Below, one piece after another: positions 57,503-64,000 of a stretch of 64,000 bases of DNA (positions are counted from its first letter, which is position 1; each line of letters starts with the position of its first letter). The position numbers and the translations under genes were made by a program. Source of the DNA: Elusimicrobiota bacterium (GTDB taxonomy: Bacteria > Elusimicrobiota > Elusimicrobia > UBA1565 > UBA9628). Where the stretch lies: the NCBI GenBank assembly GCA_016182905.1, contig JACPFR010000009.1, forward strand, positions 62,001 to 126,000. Direction: 5' to 3'. The notes under the pieces are model-generated. The model did no database searches and was not told where the DNA came from. It saw nothing but the letters and a program-made list of their open reading frames with translations.

Positions 57503-58603
57503 TTAGCGGAGCCTCATCGCGCGGCGGACTTCGACCATCGTCGTCTTGGCGACGGCGCGCGCCTTCTCAGCGCCCTGCATCAGGACGGCGTCGACCTGAG
57601 CGGAGGTGAAGGACTCGCGACGCTTCCGGAACTCGGCGAACGGGCCCGACATCTCGCTCAGCAGGTCTTTCTTGCAGGCGCCGCAGCCGAGCTGGCCCGC
57701 GCGGCATTCGTCGCCGCGCCTCATGTAGAAGTCCGTGTCCGCGTAGAGCTTGTGCAGCGCGTACACCGAGCAGCCCGGGGGGTTCTCGACGCACGGGAGC
57801 GGGTGGCCGGGGTCGGTCGCGGTCTTGCGGTTCGGGTCGGTGTAGGCCGACTTGATCTTCTTCTCGAGCGACTTCTCGGTCTCGTAGATGTCGATCGCGT
57901 TGCCGTACGACTTCGACATCTTGCGCGAGTCGAGGCCGGGGACCTTCGGCGTCGGCGTCAGCAGCGGCTGGGGCTCGGCGAAGACCTCGCCGAAGACGTG
58001 GTTGAACTTGCGCGCGATCTCGCGCGACAGCTCGACGTGGGGCAGCTGGTCCTGGCCGACGGGGACCTTCGTGCCGTGGTACAGGAGGATGTCCGCGGCC
58101 TGCAGCACGGGGTAGCCGAGGAAACCGTAAGTCCTCAGCGCCTCATTGCCGCCGACTTCGACCGTCTCGGATCTCGTCACGACCAATCTTCTGGTTTTCG
58201 GGTCGGCATCGCCCGTATCGATGACGATCTGATGCTTCGTCTTCGCCAGCTCCTGGAGCTGCTCCTTCCAGGTCGGGTTGTTCTCGAGCCAGCCGAGCGG
58301 CGTCACCATCGACAGCATCAGCGCGAGCTCCGCGTGCTCGGGGACGTCGGACTGCTTGAAGATCACGCACTTCGCGGGGTCGAGGCCGGCGGCGAGCCAG
58401 TCGAGGACCATCTCGCGGCAGTTCTCCTGGAGCTTGGAGGTGTCGTCGTAGCCGGTCGTCAGCATGTGCCAGTCGACGACGGAGAAAAAGCAGGAGTATT
58501 GAGTCTGCAGGCCGACCCAATTATTCAGCGCCCCCCAGTAATTCCCCAGGTGGAGACGGCCGGTGGGACGCATGCCGGAAAAGACGACATCCGCGCGCTT
58601 CAT
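57503..58603 (-). CDS. trpS: Tryptophanyl-tRNA synthetase, possible Fe-S type
   Basis: A 366-aa protein. HIGH-like PTGRLHLGNYWG near the start and KMSKS (DSRKMSKSYGN) at about residue 210. The C-terminal part has Cys residues spaced C-x21-C-x6-C-x2-C (PPGC ... DEC, LGC, GAC), nearly the C-x22-C-x6-C-x2-C motif reported for the [4Fe-4S] TrpRS of Thermotoga maritima. It charges tRNA-Trp. A TAGAAT box lies 10 nt before the ATG. Confidence 0.95.
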   Translation of the reverse strand: MKRADVVFSGMRPTGRLHLGNYWGALNNWVGLQTQYSCFFSVVDWHMLTTGYDDTSKLQENCREMVLDWLAAGLDPAKCVIFKQSDVPEHAELALMLSMVTPLGWLENNPTWKEQLQELAKTKHQIVIDTGDADPKTRRLVVTRSETVEVGGNEALRTYGFLGYPVLQAADILLYHGTKVPVGQDQLPHVELSREIARKFNHVFGEVFAEPQPLLTPTPKVPGLDSRKMSKSYGNAIDIYETEKSLEKKIKSAYTDPNRKTATDPGHPLPCVENPPGCSVYALHKLYADTDFYMRRGDECRAGQLGCGACKKDLLSEMSGPFAEFRKRRESFTSAQVDAVLMQGAEKARAVAKTTMVEVRRAMRLR

Positions 58604-58613
58604 TCCGTCGTCG

Positions 58614-58619
58614 ATTCTA
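58614..58619 (-). promoter_or_regulatory. -10 element for the trpS-scpA-scpB-glgA run
   Basis: TAGAAT, 10 nt before the trpS ATG; a weak TGGAAT lies 17 bp upstream. All genes from trpS to the DUF5693-like gene are tightly packed and probably share this start. Confidence 0.45.
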
Positions 58620-58883
58620 GCGTTTCCCGACGGGTAATTCCAGATATAAATTGCGCCGGGGCCGGGCCGATTAGTCCGCTTGAGGCATCACGAACCGTGC
58701 GTTGGAACGGTATGTTCAGAAGCGCTTTCGGCCGACTCCCGAAAGGGGGCCTGATTAGGCTGAATCGGTCGACCTGGCGTTCCCGCTCGCCCAAATCGAG
58801 CGATCTGGCCTTTTGGTGGATGGATCAGGGGTCTGCCGTCGCGGACTGCCGGAACAAAAGGGGTAGCTTGATCGTATGAAGGT
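58620..58883. other. Intergenic stretch without recognisable features
   Basis: Between the trpS promoter and the plus-strand fragment at 58884. Open frames here are short and compositionally unlike the neighbours. No tRNA-like fold or repeat was seen. Confidence 0.5.
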
Positions 58884-59063
58884 GTGCCCCTCTCGCCCGC
58901 CGGTCGTCCCGACGATGCCGGCGGCCGTTTCCGCGAGCTCAATATGGACGAGGCCTTCGACCGGCCTGGAAAATACCGCCTCCGCTTCGTGTTCGACGAG
59001 ACCGCGATCTCCGCGAAAGTCGACGCCGAGTCTCCCCCCGTCGAATTCGAAGTCGTTCCATGA
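58884..59063 (+). pseudogene. C-terminal fragment of a lost protein
   Basis: A 59-codon frame ending in TGA at 59061 encodes GGRFRELNMDEAFDRPGKYR, LRFVFDETAISA and PPVEFEVVP. It reads like the last strands of an Ig-like extracytoplasmic domain. Its upstream part is missing after an in-frame TGA at 58869. The stop overlaps an ATG that starts MRRLLLAAALT, a signal-peptide-like beginning that decays at once, so two adjacent genes appear to be eroded here. Confidence 0.5.
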
Positions 59064-59336
59064 GGCGGCTTCTGCTGGCCGCCGCGTTGACGAAACCGAC
59101 GGGCTCCGCTCAACCAGGGTTTAGCCCCCCTTCTCCGCCGCCTCGTTTGTCCCCATCTCGTAGCCCCCGTCTCGTCCCGGGGACTACATTTCCTTCCCAT
59201 CCGCGCCTACCGCCTCAAAAATCGTTCGGCCTCCGCGCGTACGCTCCCTCCATAATTCCAACATCCGAAGGTTACTCTCCGGTTATGTGATGCCGCGCCA
59301 CCGGAGCGTAATATATCCTTTCATCGACCTGATCGC
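59064..59336. other. Noncoding stretch before the plus-strand genes
   Basis: After the MRRLLLAAALT remnant the sequence is Pro/Ser-coding in every frame and looks noncoding. An AT-richer TAATATAT near 59310 could serve as the -10 of the next gene, without a clear -35. Confidence 0.4.
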
Positions 59337-60269
59337 ATGAGCGGAGCGCACAAATCAATGATACGAACGGCGGCGATCGTGTGGGCGTCGTTGCTCTTCG
59401 CAGGGAGACACGCTGCGGCCGCGCCCTCGCCGAGGGACACGGCCGTCGCACTGCTCGACGGGCGCCCCGTCGTTTCGGAGAAGGACCTCTCGGATTACCA
59501 GGCCGCCCAGGCCTGCTATGGAGAGGGCGCCTTGACCTCCCGCAAGGCCGCCTTCATGCGTCTGCTAGAGGCAGCGATCGCCGAGGAAGCGATGCGGGCC
59601 CACGGCGGACCGTCTCTCGCGAAGGGCGACCTCGAACGTGAGGCCGACCGCATTGACCGGGAGACCCGCGCTCCGCTCATCATCGCCTGCGTCAAGAGAC
59701 ACTTTGCCGCCGCACCTCAGGATTATCTTCGCGGCTACGTCCGACTCGTCTGGGTCGAGTCACGCTTCAGAACCTTTCTCGCCTACGACCCTCGCGTGCA
59801 AGCGCGTGCCCGTCGTCAAATCCTGACCGCCCTCGAACGCGTGCGCGGCGGGGGCTGCCTCGAGGCTTCATCGAGCGAACTCGGCCTCGCATATTCGAGC
59901 GCGACCTATGCCCTGTCGACTTCTTCGCGTGCCCCGGCCGTTCCCGAACTCAACGGATTGCGCGGGCCGCCGGATGAAACGGAGTTCATACGCGGCAATC
60001 TGGCGGACCTCGCGGCCGGTCAGGTCAAGGCGGAGCCGGTCGAGACGGACTTCGATATCCGTCTGCTGCGCCTCCTTTCTAAGGAGGGTGCTCGGTGGAC
60101 CTTCGAGTCCGTCTACGCGCGCAAGGACAGCGAGGCGGACTGGTTCCAGATCCTGCCCAAGATGAAGCTGTCCGTCGTCGACAAGCCGTTGCGCCTTTGG
60201 CTTGAAGGGATCAAAGGCAATCCCCGGTTTGCGGCCGTGCTCATGGAGACGGCGCCCGAGAAGCGCTGA
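59337..60269 (+). CDS. Secreted hypothetical protein with SurA-like N-terminal helices
   Basis: A 310-aa protein. The start may be the ATG at 59337 or at 59358; the latter gives a cleaner signal peptide (MIRTAAIVWASLLFAGRHAA). A segment AVALLDGRPVVSEKDLSDY followed by helices resembles the N-terminal chaperone part of SurA/PpiC proteins, but no rotamase domain follows. It is one of few plus-strand genes. Function unknown. Confidence 0.65.
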   Translation: MSGAHKSMIRTAAIVWASLLFAGRHAAAAPSPRDTAVALLDGRPVVSEKDLSDYQAAQACYGEGALTSRKAAFMRLLEAAIAEEAMRAHGGPSLAKGDLEREADRIDRETRAPLIIACVKRHFAAAPQDYLRGYVRLVWVESRFRTFLAYDPRVQARARRQILTALERVRGGGCLEASSSELGLAYSSATYALSTSSRAPAVPELNGLRGPPDETEFIRGNLADLAAGQVKAEPVETDFDIRLLRLLSKEGARWTFESVYARKDSEADWFQILPKMKLSVVDKPLRLWLEGIKGNPRFAAVLMETAPEKR

Positions 60270-60445
60270 CCGATCGTTCACCGCGCGTTTTTTCCGGCCT
60301 CCCGCGTCTCTCATCCATGCTCTTCGCGTCGGCGCTTACTCATAATTCCCACATAATAACATTGCTCTTCGGCGATTGGTCTCCGCGTACTGGGGTTCTA
60401 ATATCTTCCCATAGTTCGCTCAGCTTCGCGTTTCCAGGAGACAAC

Positions 60446-61555
60446 ATGAACGCATCAGCCCACCCGATTCGCAATTTGCTCGCCCGCACTTTGAGTGGCG
60501 GAATCTTTGCCTTCGCACTTTCCACGGCGCGGGCCGTCGAGATGCCCGCCCCTATCGATGATATCTCCAACACCTCGATCGAGCGCTCGGCCGACGCGCT
60601 TTCGCGCGCCTTCTCGAACCTCGAGCAAAAGGCATCGAGAGCAGGCCTTGCCCTCAAAGAAACGCATGCTGCCGGGCGCGCGGCGGGGGATTCTTGGACG
60701 ACCAAGGCTCCGATGATCACACCGAGGCACCAAGCGGGGGTGGCTGTCGTCGGAGGAAAGATCTACGTGATCGGCGGCCCGACGGGGAACTCTCTCACCG
60801 TCACGAACGTGAACGAGGAGTACGACCGGGCGACGAACTCATGGACGACCAAGGCTCCCATGCCCGACGTGAGGCTCGCCCTGTCCGCGGCGGCGGTGGG
60901 AAACAAGATCTACGCCATGGGAGGCGGCACCGCCTTTCTCGTCGGTTTGAACACGAACTTCGAATACGACGTGGCCGCAAACGCCTGGACGACCAAGGCC
61001 CCCATGCCTACGGGCCGGCAGGATCTGGCGGCGGCGGCGGCGGGCGGCAAGATCTACGCTTTGGGCGGAAACACCTTATCCGGGATCGTCGCGACGAACG
61101 AGGTTTATGACCCGGCGACCGACGCATGGGCCGCAGCGACGCCTATGCCGACGCCCCGCAGCACCTTGGTTGCGGCCGCGGTCAACGGCGCTATCTATGC
61201 GATCGACGGAGGCAACAATTCGGGTTTCTTGAACGTCAACGAGAGATACAGCCCGGCAACCGACACCTGGGTGACCCGGGCGCCGACTCCTACGGCCAGG
61301 AACGTTCGGTCCGGAGCCGTCGCGCGCGGCAAGGTGTATATCGTCGGCGGAGCCAATTCGTCGGGTGGACTGGACGTGAACGAGGAGTATGATCCGTCGG
61401 CGGATGCTTGGACGACCCGGGCGCCCATGCCGACAGCGCGCAACAACGCGGCCGGAGCGTCCGTCGCGGGCAGGGTGTATGTGATGGGAGGAAGCGGCGG
61501 GGCGACGGTTTTCTCGGCGAACGAGCAATACGATCCGGGACCCCCGACGCCGTGA
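60446..61555 (+). CDS. Secreted Kelch-repeat protein
   Basis: The protein has 369 aa from the ATG at 60446 (AGGAGACAAC upstream); the longer in-frame start at 60317 lacks a ribosome site. Signal peptide of about 30 residues, a helical spacer (about 40-85), then six Kelch blades of about 47 residues, each with a WTTKAPMPTxR-like strand, a GGKIYxxGG turn and NEEYDPATDxW. It forms a complete beta-propeller. Blades are highly alike, indicating recent repeat expansion. Probably a surface or secreted binding protein. Confidence 0.85.
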   Translation: MNASAHPIRNLLARTLSGGIFAFALSTARAVEMPAPIDDISNTSIERSADALSRAFSNLEQKASRAGLALKETHAAGRAAGDSWTTKAPMITPRHQAGVAVVGGKIYVIGGPTGNSLTVTNVNEEYDRATNSWTTKAPMPDVRLALSAAAVGNKIYAMGGGTAFLVGLNTNFEYDVAANAWTTKAPMPTGRQDLAAAAAGGKIYALGGNTLSGIVATNEVYDPATDAWAAATPMPTPRSTLVAAAVNGAIYAIDGGNNSGFLNVNERYSPATDTWVTRAPTPTARNVRSGAVARGKVYIVGGANSSGGLDVNEEYDPSADAWTTRAPMPTARNNAAGASVAGRVYVMGGSGGATVFSANEQYDPGPPTP

Positions 61556-61599
61556 GGGGCTCCTGATCCTTCGCGCCGCCGCGGTGCCGATCTAGCTAC

Positions 61600-61965
61600 T
61601 TGGTGACGGTGTTGGGAAAGGTCGAGCGAGCGGCGCGCCAGGCCGTCCGCGCCTCGGCGCGCGCGTGGGCGGCATGCCTGAAGAAAGTCTTCGAGGTCAG
61701 CCCCGTGCTGTGCGTCAAGTGCGGCGGCGTCATGGTTCTCACGGCACTCATCCAAGACGACCGGGAGCTGGGTCGCATCCTGGCGCATCAAGGCTGGCCG
61801 GTGGATTTCCCCAAGCCCAGCCCCGCGCGCGCTCTCCCGGCGCCCGCGACGGATCAAGACGACACCGGCCAATCGGACCCGTCCTCTTTCCGGTTCGTTG
61901 CTTTTAAGCAGCAGGAGGCCGGAACGACGCGCTTTAAGGCCTTTATTACGGTTCCCGCTGCTTAA
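61600..61965 (+). mobile_element. IS91-type transposase C-terminal fragment
   Basis: A 121-codon frame with no good start (TTG at 61600) contains WAACLKKVFEVSPVLCVKCG, GVMVLTALIQDDRELGRILA and HQGWP, typical of the C-terminal end of IS91/ISCR-family transposases. The Y2 rolling-circle domain is absent. It is flanked at its 3' end by the inverted repeat 61898-61971. It lies beside the only plus-strand patch in the right half, consistent with past insertion. Confidence 0.75.
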
Positions 61966-61971
61966 AAGCAA
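61898..61971. repeat. Inverted repeat at the end of the transposase fragment
   Basis: Perfect 15-base arms, TTGCTTTTAAGCAGC (61898-61912) and its reverse complement (61957-61971), enclose 44 bp. They could be a terminator or a transposon-end structure of the IS91-like fragment. Confidence 0.8.
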
Positions 61972-62008
61972 AAAACGAAAAGGGCAACACGTCCGGCGGC
62001 CGTCGCCA

Positions 62009-63142
62009 TCAACCCCGAGGACGAAGCCAGGCGAGCGCGGCAGCGCGGGTCTTGAGCTTCCCCGCGCGCTGCAGCTTCGCGGCCCCGTCCAGCAGCTTGT
62101 GGAACTCGGGGCCGGGCTTGTGGCCGAGCGCGATGAGGTCGGCTCCCGTCAGGAAGCAGGGCTTCAGCGCCGCCGGCGGCGCCTTCGGAAGGAAGCGGCG
62201 CACGGCGGCGGCGACCGGAGGCTCGGGCGCGGTCCGCGGCGACTTGTCCGAGAACGCCAGGGCCAGCGCCTCGTGCAGGATCGTTCGGAGGTGGTGGGGA
62301 TGAGGGAAGGCGTCGACGAACGCCCGTCCCTTCTCCGCGCCCAGAGCCAGCGCCAGCGCCGCCAGGCGCGGCTCGACCCCGGCGGGCAAGGCGAGCGCGC
62401 ACGGCAGGTCGGGATGGATCAGGTCCAGGTAGCCCCAGGACTTGAGGAGCGCGAACGCCGGACGGGGGTCCCTCTCGCCCAGCAGGGAGACGAGCTCGTG
62501 GAGCAGGCGGTGCGGCGAGAGCTTGGCGGCGTGGCCCGCGGCCAGCGCGTCCTGGGCCTCGTCGACCATGCCCGGGGCCGCACGGTACTTGAGCCGGGCG
62601 AGGAAGCGCGCGGCGCGGAACACGCGCGTCGGGTCGTCGTGGAAGCTCGCGGGATGGAGCACGCGCAGGACGCGGTCCTTGAGGTCGCGCAGCCCGCCGT
62701 ACGGATCGGTCAAGGAACGCGAGCCGTCGTCCAGGCGCACGGCCAAGGCGTTGACCGTGAAATCGCGGCGGAACAGGTCGCGCTCGATGGGGACGCGGAC
62801 CGCGTCGACGACGGGCAGGCTCGCCGGCTCGGGATAGGTCTCGGCGCGCGTCGTCGCCACGTCCACGCGGAACCGCCCCGCCGACACGACGCGGCGCGTG
62901 CCGAAGCGGCCGAACGCCTCGACGGTCCCGCCGAGCAGGCGGGCCGCGGCGGAGGCGATGGGATCGGGATCGCCGGCGACGGTCAGGTCGAGGTCGAAGT
63001 TCGGGCGGCGCAGCAGCCAGTCGCGGACCGGGCCGCCGACGGCGTACAGCGGCGTCGCGCGGCGGCGCGCCTCCGCGGCCAGCGGCGCCAGGATCTTCGC
63101 CGCCTCGCCGGGGACGGCGACCCGCGTGATGGCTCCGCTCAA
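62009..63142 (-). CDS. tRNA nucleotidyltransferase / poly(A) polymerase family protein
   Basis: The protein has 377 aa. The TTG start at 63142 overlaps the upstream stop (TTGA). The nucleotidyltransferase head shows YAVGGPVRDWLLRR and the metal-binding FDLDLTV, followed by RRDFTVNALAV and DPYGGLRDL and a helical C-terminal body with a His-rich PHPHHLRT helix. Either a CCA-adding enzyme or a poly(A) polymerase; sequence alone does not decide. Confidence 0.88.
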   Translation of the reverse strand: MSGAITRVAVPGEAAKILAPLAAEARRRATPLYAVGGPVRDWLLRRPNFDLDLTVAGDPDPIASAAARLLGGTVEAFGRFGTRRVVSAGRFRVDVATTRAETYPEPASLPVVDAVRVPIERDLFRRDFTVNALAVRLDDGSRSLTDPYGGLRDLKDRVLRVLHPASFHDDPTRVFRAARFLARLKYRAAPGMVDEAQDALAAGHAAKLSPHRLLHELVSLLGERDPRPAFALLKSWGYLDLIHPDLPCALALPAGVEPRLAALALALGAEKGRAFVDAFPHPHHLRTILHEALALAFSDKSPRTAPEPPVAAAVRRFLPKAPPAALKPCFLTGADLIALGHKPGPEFHKLLDGAAKLQRAGKLKTRAAALAWLRPRG

Positions 63143-63792
63143 TCCGCCGCCAGCGCGGCGGGCGGCAGGCCCGCCGACGGGTCCTTCTCCAGCTTCGCGA
63201 GGTAATCGGCCCACGCCGTGAGGCGGTCGTTGGCCGCGAGGATCCTCTTGATCCCCGCGATGACCGACTCCCGCGTCGGCTTCCTGCCCTCGTACGGGAG
63301 CCAGGACGGGGCGGCGTTCTCGCGCGCCCACGACGGGCTCGCCCGGTAGACGCCGAGCTTGAGGTCTTTCGCGAAGAACGCCATGACGTCGCGCTCGTCG
63401 CGGCGCCAGTCCTCGAACTCGAGGAGCTGCGCGAGACCCTCGGGACCGAAGAACACCTCGGGCTCGTGGCCGACCGGCAGATGGTCCCCGAGCGCGCCGC
63501 GCATCGCGGCGAAGTCGGCCGACATCTTCTCGCGCCACTTCGCCTCCTCGGCCTTGAACGTCAGGGGGAACACGAAGGCGAGGATCTCGTCATCCGGCTC
63601 GTAGTAGATCCACGCCGCCTCGGGCAGGAAGGCCGCGCCGCACGACGGGCAGAGCAGGAGGTTGCACTCCATCGCCTTGGCCTGGTCCCGCAGGATCGGG
63701 TCCTTGCCGCCGTGCACGAAGCTCCAGATCGGAGCGTCGAACCCGTCCGTGCAGTTCGGACAGTTCGCCTCGATGGTCCCTTGGAATGACAT
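63139..63792 (-). CDS. CpXC-domain protein
   Basis: A 217-aa soluble protein. N-terminal zinc ribbon with CPNC (residues 11-14) and CPSCG (48-52), typical of CpXC proteins (ILRDQAKAMECNLLLCPSCG). An alpha/beta body and helical tail follow. The ATG at 63792 sits 6 nt after TATAAT. It is coupled to the downstream nucleotidyltransferase. The family's function is unknown. Confidence 0.85.
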   Translation of the reverse strand: MSFQGTIEANCPNCTDGFDAPIWSFVHGGKDPILRDQAKAMECNLLLCPSCGAAFLPEAAWIYYEPDDEILAFVFPLTFKAEEAKWREKMSADFAAMRGALGDHLPVGHEPEVFFGPEGLAQLLEFEDWRRDERDVMAFFAKDLKLGVYRASPSWARENAAPSWLPYEGRKPTRESVIAGIKRILAANDRLTAWADYLAKLEKDPSAGLPPAALAAD

Positions 63793-63798
63793 GCCCTG

Positions 63799-63804
63799 AT
63801 TATA
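63799..63804 (-). promoter_or_regulatory. -10 element for the CpXC gene
   Basis: Perfect TATAAT, 6 nt before the ATG at 63792, without a clear -35. A leaderless start is predicted. Confidence 0.5.
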
Positions 63805-63871
63805 GCTAACGCACTACGCCAGGTGACGCCCGCGCCTGGTGTCAGGTTCGCAAATTCGTTGAATTCGGGAA

Positions 63872-63996
63872 CGGGGCGGAGAGTCGACGTCCGGAGGGGC
63901 TTGGGATTGACGCGACCATGTCCGTCATTGTCGCGTCTATCCCGGAGGGCGGGGCCAATCCCGCCCGTCCCCGACGGACGTCGACTCTCCGCCCCG
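63872..63996. repeat. Nested inverted-repeat element at the window end
   Basis: Outer arms of 22 bases (63872-63893 and 63975-63996) are exact reverse complements. An inner pair (63903-63916 and 63930-63943) matches at 13 of 14 positions. The 125-bp unit would fold into a long branched hairpin. No open frame is evident. It may be a MITE-like element or structured repeat. Confidence 0.85.
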
Positions 63997-64000
63997 CCCG

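Noticed and set aside
58688..59200. Minus-strand 170-codon frame in the trpS upstream region
   Set aside because: Arg/Pro/Ser-rich, no ribosome site and no motif. The plus-strand fragment at 58884 better explains the coding signal.
61195..61971. Minus-strand 258-codon frame opposite the Kelch gene and transposase fragment
   Set aside because: It is antisense to clear Kelch repeats and to the IS91-type motif.
1..64000. CRISPR arrays, tRNA or rRNA genes
   Set aside because: No regularly spaced repeats, cloverleaf-like sequences with GTTC and CCA ends, or rRNA-conserved segments were found by reading both strands.

Overview
The window is a 64 kb high-GC chromosomal segment of a diderm bacterium, with almost all genes on the minus strand. 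A Tad pilus operon, a PorV-type outer-membrane protein paired with a FlgD-like surface protein, and several TPR and beta-barrel envelope proteins suggest an Elusimicrobiota-like lineage. That assignment is an inference from gene content; no rRNA or other taxonomic marker was seen.

Positions 1-17.2 kb are accessory. Paralogous Gly/Ala/Ser-rich membrane proteins (354-3459 and 9142-11802, possibly also the partial gene at 1-260) flank a polymorphic-toxin locus. The intact module reads, on the minus strand: ankyrin-caspase lipoprotein (9065-7770), secreted TPR/membrane protein with a toxin-like C-terminal domain (7705-6014), a 4-bp-overlapping immunity candidate (6017-5667) and a zinc-ribbon gene (5667-5200). 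Downstream is a graveyard of similar cassettes: a colicin-E3-like RNase tip (5075-4863) overlapping a small DUF6980-like gene (4866-4681), a decayed caspase 3' end (4660-4519), a second broken toxin tip (4518-4282) overlapping a 164-aa gene (4297-3803), and the 5' end of a second zinc-ribbon gene (3665-3615). The same gene order, caspase-toxin-immunity-zinc ribbon, therefore occurs twice, once intact and once decayed. A TPR-TM-kinase (14086-11870) and a few secreted proteins complete the region.

Positions 17.3-38 kb hold an FtsH-like protease, two TadE/G-like proteins, a dense block of two-component proteins and the tad/flp operon (37932-28151). In that operon TadZ and TadA are fused into one 778-aa protein and the secretin is very short.

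Positions 38-58.6 kb are mostly core: PorV and a 1139-residue FlgD-like protein, a coiled-coil/propeller membrane protein, a barrel/coiled-coil protein, a DUF2723-type membrane protein, tsaD, an S41 protease, EnvC and FtsX homologues (no ftsE visible), a DUF5693-like protein, glgA, scpB, scpA and trpS. Positions 58.6-62 kb form a plus-strand patch with gene fragments, a Kelch-repeat protein and an IS91-type transposase fragment. The window ends with a CCA/poly(A)-polymerase-family enzyme, a CpXC protein and a long inverted repeat.

Regulation: four promoters share exactly TTGACA-17 bp-TACACT, ahead of the Gly/Ala-rich genes, the partial gene and the pilin operon. At many genes a -10 box lies only 6-8 nt from the start codon, predicting leaderless or near-leaderless mRNAs. 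No tRNA, rRNA or CRISPR array was seen.
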